A DNA stretch of 64,000 nt from Aequorivita sp. HC6-5 (lineage in GTDB: Bacteria > Bacteroidota > Bacteroidia > Flavobacteriales > Flavobacteriaceae): positions 138,945 to 202,944 of the forward strand of contig CAJJCS010000001.1 in assembly GCA_905182755.1 (NCBI GenBank), written 5' to 3'. Under the pieces are notes generated by a model, which searched no databases, was not told where the DNA came from, and saw nothing but the letters and a program-made list of their open reading frames with translations. Below, piece by piece: positions 19,243-28,004 of the stretch. A program made the translations under genes and the position numbers. Position 1 is the stretch's first letter; each line of letters begins with the position of its first letter.

Positions 19243-19629
19243 ATGAATTTTCATACTAGAAAATGGATAAAACCAGAAGATTTAAATCCAAATGGAACCT
19301 TATTTGGAGGTAGACTCCTGCAATGGATTGATGAGGAAGCTGCCTTATATGCAATTATACAGCTAGAAAACCCCAAGACGGTTACTAAGTATATGAGTGA
19401 AATTAATTTCAAAAGCTCCTCGGTTAAAGGAGATATTATAGAAATTGGTATTAGGGCTATTAAATTTGGAGCCACCTCAATAACCCTTTGTTGTGAGGTT
19501 AGAAATGTCATGACTCGTGAAGTAATTATAACCATAGACACCATTGTAATGGTTAGTCTAGACCAGGATGGAAAACCAAAGCCTCATGGAAAATCTAAGA
19601 TTGAATACGTAAAAAATAGGTTAAAGTAG
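19243..19629 (+). CDS. Acyl-CoA thioesterase (hotdog fold, YciA/ACOT type)
   Basis: A 128-residue single hotdog domain. N-terminal DLNPNGTLFGGRLLQWIDEEAALYA matches the acyl-CoA thioesterase active-site region (N-x-x-G-x-L-F-G-G, helical D-E), followed by strands IEIGIRAIKFGATSITLCCEV. It hydrolyses acyl-CoA to free acid and CoA; the chain-length preference is unknown. A near-match promoter TATCTTTA stands 18 bp before the ATG. Converges on recQ. Confidence 0.87.
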   Translation: MNFHTRKWIKPEDLNPNGTLFGGRLLQWIDEEAALYAIIQLENPKTVTKYMSEINFKSSSVKGDIIEIGIRAIKFGATSITLCCEVRNVMTREVIITIDTIVMVSLDQDGKPKPHGKSKIEYVKNRLK

Positions 19630-19635
19630 GCCAGC

Positions 19636-21535
19636 TTATATTTTACTGTATCTATTTCTTTGATCTAAGGAGATAGTCTTATTGCCAAGTAGTAGCGTAA
19701 TTGTTTTTAATACCAAAACCTCTCTTTGATCAATTTTTTCTAGTATTTCTCTTGATGTTTTTGGTCCACTCTCCAGCTCCAATAGTATGATTTTGCTAAT
19801 TTTAAGAAGCTCTTTTTTGCTGAATGTCTCTTTTTTTGAGCTACACACACTACAAATACCACAGGACGATGCTGTGGTTTCGCCAAAATAAGTTACCAAT
19901 TGCACACTCCTGCAGGTGTTATTGTTTTCTACATAGTTTAATAGCTGTTGTACTTGTTGTTTCTTTTTATCATTATGAGAAACTACTTCTCTTGCAATTA
20001 CATTTATTGTTTTATCATCCTCTCTTGGGGTTAAAAATGTAATAGCTGCATCTGTGGTGTTTAGGTACAACTCTATAATATTGGCGGCTTCTAATTTTTT
20101 CAAGGTCTGAATAATCACAGGTTGTGATTGACTTGTTTTAGTTTGTAAAACTTCCAGATTTACACCAGTCATGGTTTCAAAAACACCTCCATAGAGCCTT
20201 AATATGGTTTTGCCAATTACAGCGGCAAGCCCGTCATGTTTAAAGAATGCTAGCGCTGTATTTGTATCTACTAAAAATTTCAACTTACTGGTGCGTCCAA
20301 ACTCCTTGGAGAGTTGCAAGACACCAAGCCTATCTAGGGTGTTTAAGCCATTAAAAACCTGGAGGGTATTTAGAGAATAGGTTTTGCAAAAGTCTTCAAA
20401 ATTAAATCCATGAGTAGTAAAAACGCCTTCTCCATATGAAATTTGAAGGTAATTATTTAATTTTTTGTAAATAAATTTCAGCAAATCTACATCTGCCAAC
20501 GATGCTATAAATTGCTTTGTAACTAATTGTTTATCGTAGGGGTTGTATAGTATGGTAGCTGTTGCCCTATTGCCATCTCTACCAGCGCGACCAGCTTCTT
20601 GAAAGTAGCTCTCCAAACTCTCTGGTAGTTGTATATGTATAACGTGTGCTACGGTTGCTAAATCTATACCCATGCCAAAAGCACTTGTGGCTACTATGGT
20701 TGGTGAAGTGCCATTTTTCCAAGCTTCTAATTTTTTTGTTTTTTCATTGGCTGGAATACCTCCATGAAAAAAATCACTTTTAATGCCAAGACTGTTTAAG
20801 TGACTGCTTGTTTCAACAGCGCTTCTTCTAGTCCTTACATATATAATAGCTTCTTTTTTATTTGATTTAAGTAGTTGTTGTATATGGTATAATTTATCTT
20901 CTACTTCCAAGGTATTGTAAGCTATGTTGGGACGTACAAAAGAATCCTGAAATACCGCTGGAAGCTCCATCTCTAGCTCTTTGATAGTGTCCTTTAGCAC
21001 CTGCTGGTGTTGCAGTTGCTGTAAGGGCTATAATAGGAGATAGGGGTTGTAATTCTCTAAGAATGCTAATATTTTTATAGGCGGGCCTAAAATCATTTCC
21101 CCACTGAGAAATACAATGCGCCTCATCCACAGCGATGCAGTTTACATTCATGCGCTTAATGGTGTTTTGGACAAGTTCTTGTTGTAATCTCTCTGGCGAA
21201 ATGTAAAGAAATTTATAATTTCCGAAGCTAGCATTGTCCAGCAGCGTGTTTACCTCTGTAAATGATTTTCCTCCAGTAATAGCAAGGGCTTTAATACCCT
21301 TTTCATGCAAACTTTTTACTTGATCTGTCATCAAGGCTACAAGGGGAGATATAACAATACAAATACCTTCTTGTGCTAGGGAAGGAATTTGAAAACAAAT
21401 AGATTTTCCACCACCAGTAGGCAGCAGCGCTACGGTGTCTTTACCGTCCATAACAGAGGTGATTATGGCTTCTTGCTTTGGTCTAAAACTGGTATGGCCC
21501 CAGTATTTTTGTAATATGTCAAGGGGTTTTTTCAG
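19636..21535 (-). CDS. recQ: ATP-dependent DNA helicase RecQ, one frameshift, probable CTG start
   Basis: Two tracked ORFs form one RecQ helicase of about 632 residues. The N-terminal part has LPTGGGKSICFQIP (motif I), DEAHCISQWGNDFRP (motif II with RecQ loop) and LTATATP (motif III). A one-base insertion at 21000-21008 switches frame; after it VLKDTIKELEM, HGGIPANEK and QEAGRAGRDG (motif VI) continue, then the zinc-binding Cys set. The frame extends upstream of the tracked ATG to include the Q-motif region FRPKQEAI, which has no ATG, GTG or TTG; the first usable codon is CTG at 21535, overlapping the upstream stop as CTGA. An upstream start lost to sequence error is the alternative. Confidence 0.86.
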
Positions 21536-22077
21536 AAGGTGTTTTTTAGGTAGTTAAAAATGAAATCACTTCGCTGCTCAATACCTGCTTGCGGCACTTC
21601 AATAATAGTATAGCCGTATTTTTTATAGCCATCACACAATGATTTGTATATTTCTTTTGCTTGGGCAAAAGTTTCGTAACGCTCATTGTCTTTTGTGTAG
21701 ATAAGCTCCCAAGGTGGAAGTAAAAAAACACAGTCGTAAAGATGGGTGTAGCAAGGCTTCTCAAATTCAGGAGCGTACTGGGAGCCTATAAAGTCCATGT
21801 ATGCTGTGATATCTGGAGTAGCCCTGTCATAAAACACATAATCTGTGTCTAGGTCTTTAGCCTTTTCAAATTGAAGCAATCTGCTTTCTAGCAGTTTTTG
21901 GCTAAAGAGCATGGGGTCTGTTAAAAAAAGTTGGTCAATACCCTCTTTTCTAGCTTCGTTTATTATTTCTCGTGAGACCTCTTCCATGGTTGAGTAACCA
22001 AGACTCTTTATATGGTTTATTAAGGTCGTTTTTCCAGAGCCAGGGCCTCCGGTAATGACAATTCTTTTTGTATTCAC
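21532..22077 (-). CDS. Small P-loop NTPase (AAA_28 family)
   Basis: A 181-residue protein with Walker A TGGPGSGKTTLINHI at the N-terminus, a second conserved YDRATPDITAYMDF segment and the lid-like CVFLLPPWELIYTKDNERYE. The pattern is that of the AAA_28/NadR-like kinase-type NTPases; the substrate is unknown. Its stop overlaps the likely recQ start by 4 nt, so it probably drives an operon with recQ. ATG start, length typical. Confidence 0.8.
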   Translation of the reverse strand: MNTKRIVITGGPGSGKTTLINHIKSLGYSTMEEVSREIINEARKEGIDQLFLTDPMLFSQKLLESRLLQFEKAKDLDTDYVFYDRATPDITAYMDFIGSQYAPEFEKPCYTHLYDCVFLLPPWELIYTKDNERYETFAQAKEIYKSLCDGYKKYGYTIIEVPQAGIEQRSDFIFNYLKNTF

Positions 22078-22147
22078 TGCTAAAAATGGATGTTAAAAAT
22101 AATTTCTAAACCACAAAGTACGTTATTTTATATTGATGTTGAAAGTG

Positions 22148-22155
22148 TATCTTTG
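22148..22155 (+). promoter_or_regulatory. -7 box upstream of the DUF493 gene
   Basis: TATCTTTG matches TAnnTTTG about 75 bp before the DUF493 ATG. A -33 TTG at canonical spacing is not obvious. Confidence 0.45.
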
Positions 22156-22229
22156 TGTAATACTATTTGGTGGTTTGTTTAAAACCCGCTAATTATACAA
22201 ACCCTTTTATATTTCTTAAGAAATACAAT

Positions 22230-22517
22230 ATGAAAGATACTAAAACTGAAGAATTTTACACTAGATTACAGGAACAATTAAAAGGAGATACAACATGGCC
22301 TGCTCCTTATTTATACAAATTTATTGTGCCGGGTAATGCTCAAAAAATAGCACAAATTGAGGCTATTTTTAACGGCACAAATGCCCAAATAAACACCCGT
22401 GACTCTAGCAAAGGCACCTATACAAGCCTCTCCATTAAAGTAGTGATGGCATCCCCAGAGATGGTGATAGAGAAATACAAGCAAGTTTCTCAGGTGGAAG
22501 GAGTGATTTCTTTATAA
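22230..22517 (+). CDS. DUF493 (YbeD-like) family protein
   Basis: A 95-residue ferredoxin-like ACT-related domain: WPAPYLYKFIVPGNAQKIAQIE, DSSKGTYTSLSIKVVMASPE and a C-terminal QVEGVISL match DUF493/YbeD. The family is small and of unsettled function. The ATG at 22230 is preferred to the tracked start at 22167, whose extension is not conserved-looking. First gene of a probable DUF493-DUF4290-murA run. Confidence 0.87.
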   Translation: MKDTKTEEFYTRLQEQLKGDTTWPAPYLYKFIVPGNAQKIAQIEAIFNGTNAQINTRDSSKGTYTSLSIKVVMASPEMVIEKYKQVSQVEGVISL

Positions 22518-22582
22518 AATTTGTATTTTGCAATACAGATTAATTCTTCATTTACACAATCCCCAATTTATAAATACAACTC

Positions 22583-23251
22583 ATGTTTTTTACAGATATA
22601 GAATATAATACAGAGCGCCCGCATTTGATTATTCCAGAATACGGTCGTCATATCCAGAAAATGGTTGATCAGGCTGTTGCAGAACAAGACCCTGAAAAAC
22701 GCAACAAACAAGCTAAAAGCATCATTTCTGTAATGGGTAATTTAAACCCTCATCTGCGTGATGTTGCAGATTTCCAGCATAAACTTTGGGATCAATTATT
22801 TATCATTTCAGATTTTAAACTTGATGTAGAATCTCCTTATGAGAAACCAGTCTGTAGAGGCATCTAAGAGAGCCTCCAGCAAGCTTAGCATATCCTCAAA
22901 ATTTCCCGAAATATCGTTTTTACGGAAATAATCATAAAACGCATGATAGATGTAGCTATTGGTTGGGAAGATGGAGATAAAAAAGATGGATTGGTATTAA
23001 CCATTGCCAATCACATGAAAAAATGTTTCTTAAACTGGAACAAAGACACCGTTGAAGATGATGTAATATTTGTTCATTTGTTTGAACTCTCTGACGGAAA
23101 ATTAAATTTAAAAGAAAGTGAGCAAGCACTTAGAAATTCTTCAATATTGCTTAAAACAAAAAATCGTTTTAGTGATACTAAGGCCACCACTTCAACTAAT
23201 AACTACAAAAAGCATAACAATAATAACAATAGAGGCCGTAAGCGCTACTAA
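22583..23251 (+). CDS. DUF4290 family protein, with about three frameshifts in 90 bp
   Basis: The N-terminal ORF (TDIEYNTERPHLIIPEYGRHIQ, DVADFQHKLWDQLF) and the C-terminal ORF (MIDVAIGWEDGDKKDG, CFLNWNKDTVEDDVIF) are halves of one DUF4290 protein of about 222 residues. Between them all three frames must be used in turn: SVEASKRASSKL, then YPQNFPKYRFYGNN, then MIDVAIGWEDG. Break points lie near 22850, 22888 and 22930. DUF4290 is a conserved Bacteroidota family of unknown function, often just upstream of murA, as here. The basic Asn/Lys/Arg-rich tail is normal for the family. Confidence 0.82.
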
Positions 23252-23268
23252 ATTTCTTACCAAAAGCT

Positions 23269-24582
23269 ATGGGAACTTTTCAAATCGAAGGAGGTCACAA
23301 ATTAAAAGGTGAAATCACTCCGCAAGGTGCAAAAAATGAAGTTTTGCAAATACTTTGTGCTGTTTTATTAACACCCCAAGAGGTTATTATAGAGAACATA
23401 CCAGATATTATAGATGTAAACAAATTAATAGGCATCCTAGGTAATTTGGGAGTTAAAATCCAAAAATTAGGGAAAGGTAAATTTGCATTTAAGGCAGATG
23501 ATATTAATCTTGACTATCTCAAGTCAGAACTTTTTAAAACACAGGGAGGTTCATTACGTGGTTCTATTATGATTGTAGGTCCTCTTTTAGCACGTTTTGG
23601 GAAAGGATATATACCACGTCCAGGTGGTGATAAAATTGGAAGAAGAAGATTAGATACACATTTTGAAGGTTTCATTAAATTAGGTGCAAGCTTTAGATAT
23701 AATAAAGAAGAACGTTTTTATGGAGTTGAGGCTCCAAACGGCCTTAAGGGTTGCTACATGTTACTTGACCAGGCTTCTGTTACGGGAACTGCTAACATTG
23801 TAATGGCGGCAGTTCTGGCCAAAGGAACCACAACAATATACAACGCCGCCTGTGAGCCATACCTGCAGCAGCTATGTAAAATGTTAAACTCCATGGGGGC
23901 AAACATTAAAGGTGTTGGCTCTAACATGCTTACAATAGATGGTGTTGAACACTTAACAGGTTGTACACACCGCGTATTGCCAGATATGATTGAAATTGGC
24001 AGCTGGATAGGCTTAGCTGCTATGACTCATAGTGAAATAACCATTAAAGATGTAAGTTGGGAAAATTTAGGTATTATTCCTGATACCTTTAGAAAATTAG
24101 GAATAACCCTAGAAAAGAGAGGCGATGATATTTTCATACCATCTCAAGATAGTTATGAAATTCAAGGATACATTGATGGTTCTACTCTAACTGTTTCAGA
24201 TGCTCCGTGGCCAGGGTTTACTCCAGATTTATTAAGTATTGTACTGGTTGTTTGTACCCAGGCTAAAGGAAGTGTGCTTATTCACCAAAAAATGTTTGAA
24301 AGCAGATTGTTTTTTGTAGATAAACTAATAGACATGGGTGCCCGTGTTATATTATGTGATCCTCACCGCGCAACTGTTATAGGTCACAACTTTGAGTCTA
24401 TGCTAAAGGCCACTACCATGGTCTCTCCAGATATACGCGCTGGTATTTCTTTGTTAATTGCAGCACTCTCTGCCAAAGGAACTAGTACTATTCACAACAT
24501 AGAGCAAATAGATCGAGGCTATGAAAATATAGACGAGCGTCTTCGCGGCATTGGTGCTAAGATTACTAGATTAGATTCTTAG
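23269..24582 (+). CDS. murA: UDP-N-acetylglucosamine 1-carboxyvinyltransferase with Asp in place of the catalytic Cys
   Basis: A 437-residue EPT-fold enzyme starting MGTFQIEGGHKLKGEI, with the GAKNEVLQ substrate loop (Lys 22) and the YENIDERLRGIGA C-terminus of MurA. It makes the first committed step of peptidoglycan synthesis, adding enolpyruvate from PEP to UDP-GlcNAc. The loop that carries Cys115 in E. coli (GGCTIGARP) reads PGGDKIGRRRLD here, so Asp 121 replaces Cys. From other Cys-to-Asp MurA enzymes this predicts insensitivity to fosfomycin. Frame intact, 17 bp after DUF4290. Confidence 0.95.
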   Translation: MGTFQIEGGHKLKGEITPQGAKNEVLQILCAVLLTPQEVIIENIPDIIDVNKLIGILGNLGVKIQKLGKGKFAFKADDINLDYLKSELFKTQGGSLRGSIMIVGPLLARFGKGYIPRPGGDKIGRRRLDTHFEGFIKLGASFRYNKEERFYGVEAPNGLKGCYMLLDQASVTGTANIVMAAVLAKGTTTIYNAACEPYLQQLCKMLNSMGANIKGVGSNMLTIDGVEHLTGCTHRVLPDMIEIGSWIGLAAMTHSEITIKDVSWENLGIIPDTFRKLGITLEKRGDDIFIPSQDSYEIQGYIDGSTLTVSDAPWPGFTPDLLSIVLVVCTQAKGSVLIHQKMFESRLFFVDKLIDMGARVILCDPHRATVIGHNFESMLKATTMVSPDIRAGISLLIAALSAKGTSTIHNIEQIDRGYENIDERLRGIGAKITRLDS

Positions 24583-24607
24583 CTACCTTTTTTAAATAGT
24601 ATAATTT

Positions 24608-24644
24608 AAAAAATCCCAAACACAATTGTGTTTGGGATTTTTTA
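24608..24644. terminator. Bidirectional terminator between murA and the coiled-coil gene
   Basis: AAAAAATCCCAAACAC pairs perfectly with GTGTTTGGGATTTTTT around AATT, with A and T runs on each side, between convergent genes. Confidence 0.88.
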
Positions 24645-24668
24645 TGAAAATACAATGTGATGTACTAG

Positions 24669-25248
24669 TTACTTTTTCTTGTTAATCTCGTCTTGTAGTT
24701 TTCTTCGCAGTATTTGCTGCTCTTCTAATTTCTTTTGGCGATAGCTATCAAATTCCTGCTCAATCTCAGTGAGCTTGTGATTTGTTTGTTTTGTTATGAT
24801 GTTGCTGTTTTTAAACTTAATTATAAAAAATAAAAGCCCAAGAAGCAAGACGCCTATAGTAGAAAATAGTAGAAAGTTATAAGTGCCTTTTTTAGTAGTA
24901 ATTCCAAAAAGGGAAATAGTTCCTTCTTTTTCAATTGAGGAGTCCAGGTTGTTTTGTGTATTACTTAAACTGGCCTCTAGAGTTGTTATGCTGTTGTTTT
25001 GAGATGCGATTGTTGCATCTTTTTGCTGGATAGAATTTTCAAGTAATTCTATAGAGTCTAAAATATTTTTTCTTAAACCAGCAAGTTTGGTTCTTTTAAT
25101 GACTTTATATTTTTGGTAGTTATTAGATTTATCAATAACCTCAACAAATTGAGCCTCAATAGAATTGTCTGGTGTAGTATTGTTTTGAGAATAGCCTGCA
25201 GTAGCACATAAAAATAGTAGCGCAGCTAAAGAATGTCTTAATAGTCAT
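24669..25248 (-). CDS. Exported coiled-coil protein with a single membrane anchor, frameshifted at its start
   Basis: Not in the ORF track because its long open frame has no early start codon. The frame reads LAALLFLCATAGYSQ (signal peptide), VEVIDKSNNYQKYKVIKR, LRKNILDSIELLENSIQQKD (coiled coil), YNFLLFSTIGVLLLGLLFFIIKF (membrane segment, near residue 135) and a charged coiled-coil tail ending QDEINKKK. An ATG at 25248 joins this frame if one base is removed (MILRHSLAALLFL). About 192 residues. I recall homologues carrying the wrong label tRNA (guanine-N1)-methyltransferase; no methyltransferase motif is present. Function unknown; a periplasm-spanning or envelope role fits. Confidence 0.68.
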
Positions 25249-25578
25249 GATAGTCGTTTGGTTTGTGATGCGTATCTACTGATACTGCAGTGGTAGTGCA
25301 ATTGCTTGCCATCTAAAATGTTTGGATTAACAAAACAAATTACTTTTGTATTGTAAAAGTTATAAAGCGTTGTTTGTCACTACATTTCTTAAGAGCAAAA
25401 GTAAGTGTAATTTAGGTATTTGTAAAGGTTTCTTTATTGGTTTTTATTGGCAAGTTGTCATTGTAAATCAAAATAAAGCAATATCTAAGGCTAGTTTTTA
25501 TGTTTTAATACAGCTACTTATTAATTATAATTTAAAAGATATTTTTTTGTTTAACTTATTATCGAATAGCTTAAACAA
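25249..25578. other. Gene-poor A+T-rich gap
   Basis: No coding sequence is supported here; the tracked ORF 25346..25714 has a low-complexity Phe/Leu/Lys N-terminus with no family resemblance. One TACTTTTG (25341-25348, plus strand) fits the -7 consensus but leads to no obvious gene; an unknown small RNA or long leader is possible. Confidence 0.4.
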
Positions 25579-25610
25579 TTGGTTTTCAGGTGTTTATTTC
25601 CTTATATTTG
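25579..25610 (+). promoter_or_regulatory. Promoter of the zinc-ribbon gene
   Basis: TTG at 25579-25581 and TATATTTG at 25603-25610, spacer 21, 20 bp before the ATG. Both boxes fit the Bacteroidota consensus, with a slightly long spacer. Confidence 0.5.
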
Positions 25611-25630
25611 TCCGAAAAGCATACTCTGTT

Positions 25631-25787
25631 ATGAAAAAGTGTCCAAAATGTAATTCTACTTCAAGGCGTCCGGATCAAAAGAGAGGGTATTTCAAAATAT
25701 ATTTCTGGTCTTAAAGGATACGATTGTAAAAGGTGTAACGCTAGATATATTTACATACCTGTATTCAATTTAAGTATTTCTATTTAA
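25631..25787 (+). CDS. Tiny zinc-ribbon protein (CxxC...CxxC), frameshifted
   Basis: The start MKKCPKCNSTSRRPDQK supplies one CPKC pair. After one extra base near 25676-25688 is removed, the frame continues EGISKYISGLKGYDCKRCNARYIYIPVF and ends at TAA 25785-25787, giving a second CKRC pair. The result is a protein of about 51 residues with four Cys in a zinc-ribbon arrangement. Such ribbons bind nucleic acid or act as structural modules; no function can be assigned. It stands alone with its own promoter. Confidence 0.55.
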
Positions 25788-25955
25788 TTGATAAAAAAAC
25801 TACCTCAAAGTGCATAAACCTATCACAAAACTACACATGCAACAACATATAATACTTGGGTAACTATTATTAAAAAAAAATGCTTTGCGCATCTACCTTT
25901 AACTTATTTATAAAGTTTAGAAGTGTATAAGAAATACCTAATGGCTAGTCTTTAG

Positions 25956-27320
25956 TTATTCGTTTATTCCTTTTTTATAGGTCTGTAGACATCTCTCGCG
26001 GGCAAGTTTGTGATCTACAATCATGGCAGTATACTTTTGAGTTTCATACTCAGGCACCCATTTCTTAATATACTTTTTGTCTTTATCAAACTTATCTGCT
26101 TGTGTGATTGGATTAAATATCCTAAAGTAAGGTGCGGCATCTACACCACTTCCTGCTGCCCATTGCCAATTACCAACATTACTTGATTGCTCATAATCTA
26201 GAAGCTTTGATGCAAAGTAGGTTTCTCCCCAGCGCCAATCAATAAGTAGGTGTTTACACAAAAAACTTGCAACTAGCATGCGCACTCTATTGTGCATGTG
26301 TCCTGTTTTATTTAGTTCTCTCATTCCGGCATCCACTAAAACATAGCCTGTGGTCCCGTTTTTCCAGTGTTCAAACTCTTGCTCGTTGTTGCGCCATACA
26401 ATACGATCATACTTTGGTCTAAAGGCTTTTTGTTGCGTGTGGGGAAAGTGCCAAAATATCTGCATAAAAAATTCTCGCCAAATAAGCTCACTCCAAAACA
26501 CCTCGTTTTTTTCTGAAATAGCCTTTCTCATCATTGCCCTTATGCTAACGGTGCCAAAACGTAAATGTGGCCCTAGATGTGAAGTGCCATCTACTCCAGG
26601 GAAATTACGGGTATCTTCATAGTTTTGTATAAGACGTGCAGAGGTATTGTGTTTGGGCACCTTAATACTGGAGGTGGTAAAACCCATTTGCTCCAGAGTC
26701 GTGTTTTGCAGCGTCGTGTTTTGATACAGATTTTTAAAATAGATTGTTGTTTTGTGGTCTTTTAGGTCTGTCTCTGGGTTAAATACGCTTTTCCATTTAT
26801 TTTTATAAGGAGTGTACACAACATAAGGAGTGCTGTCTGCCTTTACAATGCTGTCTTTCTCAAAAATAACTTGGTCTTTGTAATCATAAAAACCAATTGG
26901 AGCCGCACTGTCTTGGTGTTGGGTTAGAGTAGTTAAATACTCTTTAATCTCAAGATCCCGATCCTGGCCATAAGGTTCGTAATCTCTATTGGTGATTACA
27001 TTTTGCACATTAAATTGCGCTGTTAATTTTTTAAAGACCTCTAATGGTTTGCCATAATATATAGCCAAAGAACTTCCATGGTCTTGCAAGGTGCTCTTTA
27101 AATCTTGCAAGGTGTTGTAAATAAAACTTACCCTAGCATCATCTTTGGAGAGTTTGTCTAGAATTTCGGTATCAAATATAAAGATGGGCATAACAGGTGA
27201 TTTTCCCTGTAATGCTTTAGAGAATCCTACATTGTCTTCAAGGCGTAAATCACGTCTAAACCAAAATATATTTACAGTTGCTGCCACTTTATTGTGTTTG
27301 TAATGTTGATTTCCCACCAT
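25956..27320 (-). CDS. Cryptochrome/deoxyribodipyrimidine photolyase (class I type)
   Basis: A 454-residue flavoprotein. The N-terminal photolyase domain starts VNIFWFRRDLRLEDN; the C-terminal FAD domain has HLGPHLRFGTVS, ELIWREFFMQI, AGMRELNKTGHMHNRVRM and NVGNWQWAAGSGVDAAPYFRIFNP, the flavin and DNA-contacting motifs of CPD photolyases. It reverses UV-induced pyrimidine dimers using blue light. The start is either ATG 27320 (overlapping the SDR gene by 32 bp) or GTG 27287; the second gives a more typical N-terminus. Last gene of an SRPBCC-SDR-photolyase operon. Confidence 0.92.
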   Translation of the reverse strand: MVGNQHYKHNKVAATVNIFWFRRDLRLEDNVGFSKALQGKSPVMPIFIFDTEILDKLSKDDARVSFIYNTLQDLKSTLQDHGSSLAIYYGKPLEVFKKLTAQFNVQNVITNRDYEPYGQDRDLEIKEYLTTLTQHQDSAAPIGFYDYKDQVIFEKDSIVKADSTPYVVYTPYKNKWKSVFNPETDLKDHKTTIYFKNLYQNTTLQNTTLEQMGFTTSSIKVPKHNTSARLIQNYEDTRNFPGVDGTSHLGPHLRFGTVSIRAMMRKAISEKNEVFWSELIWREFFMQIFWHFPHTQQKAFRPKYDRIVWRNNEQEFEHWKNGTTGYVLVDAGMRELNKTGHMHNRVRMLVASFLCKHLLIDWRWGETYFASKLLDYEQSSNVGNWQWAAGSGVDAAPYFRIFNPITQADKFDKDKKYIKKWVPEYETQKYTAMIVDHKLARERCLQTYKKGINE

Positions 27321-27981
27321 CTATTGCAAGTACTTGTCCAGTCATCCAACTAGATTGTTCTGAGAGTAAAAAACAAGCAGTATTGGCAATATCTGCGCTT
27401 GTTCCAATTCTTTTTAGTGGATGCATTTCTCCCATTCTTTGTTTTTTGTCATCACTAGATAGCAGGCGTCCAGCTAGTGGAGTATCTGTAAGTGAGGGTG
27501 CAATAACATTAACCCTCACCCTTGGAGCATACTCTGCTGCCAAGGCTTTAGCAAAACCCTCTATAGCTCCTTTAGATGCCGATACGCTGGTATGAAAAGG
27601 CATACCTACTTTAACAGCAACAGTGCTAAAAAACACTAAACTTGCCCCGTTTGAAGCCGTAAGCTTTGGAAGTAAGCCTTGTAGTACTTTAACTAGTGAA
27701 AGAAAATTTACCTCTAGATCTTCTTGGAATGTTTGAGGTTTTATTCTTTTAAAAGGTTTTAGATTGATACTTCCAGGGCAATACACCAGGCCGTCTATTT
27801 GATCTGGCAAGGGTAATGTAGAGATATCATCAGTTAATGCATCAAAGATCATGTGGGTAACTCCCTGGGGTATGTTCTCTTGTGTTCTAGAGGCTACATA
27901 TACCTTGTGGGTGTCTTTAAGTTGTTTTGCTATTGCAGCTCCAATTCCGTAGGATCCGCCAATAAGAAGTATGTTTTTCAT
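27289..27981 (-). CDS. Short-chain dehydrogenase/reductase (SDR) family protein
   Basis: A 230-residue Rossmann protein with the NAD(P) motif LLIGGSYGIGAAIA at the N-terminus, VYCPGSIN near residue 87, the catalytic FFSTVAVKVG...SASKGA pattern (Ser, with the expected Tyr replaced by Ser in S-x-S-K) and MTGQVLAIDGG near the end. The normal Y-x-x-x-K active site reads SASKG preceded by HTSV, so the catalytic Tyr seems absent, which should be checked. It overlaps the photolyase gene and follows the SRPBCC gene, a grouping seen in light-response clusters. Confidence 0.83.
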   Translation of the reverse strand: MKNILLIGGSYGIGAAIAKQLKDTHKVYVASRTQENIPQGVTHMIFDALTDDISTLPLPDQIDGLVYCPGSINLKPFKRIKPQTFQEDLEVNFLSLVKVLQGLLPKLTASNGASLVFFSTVAVKVGMPFHTSVSASKGAIEGFAKALAAEYAPRVRVNVIAPSLTDTPLAGRLLSSDDKKQRMGEMHPLKRIGTSADIANTACFLLSEQSSWMTGQVLAIDGGKSTLQTQ

Positions 27982-28004
27982 AGTTATAAGGTATTGTGAG
28001 GTAA

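Noticed and set aside
25346-25630. N-terminal part of the tracked ORF 25346..25714
   Set aside because: Low-complexity hydrophobic sequence with no conservation; a promoter and ATG for the real small gene lie inside it.
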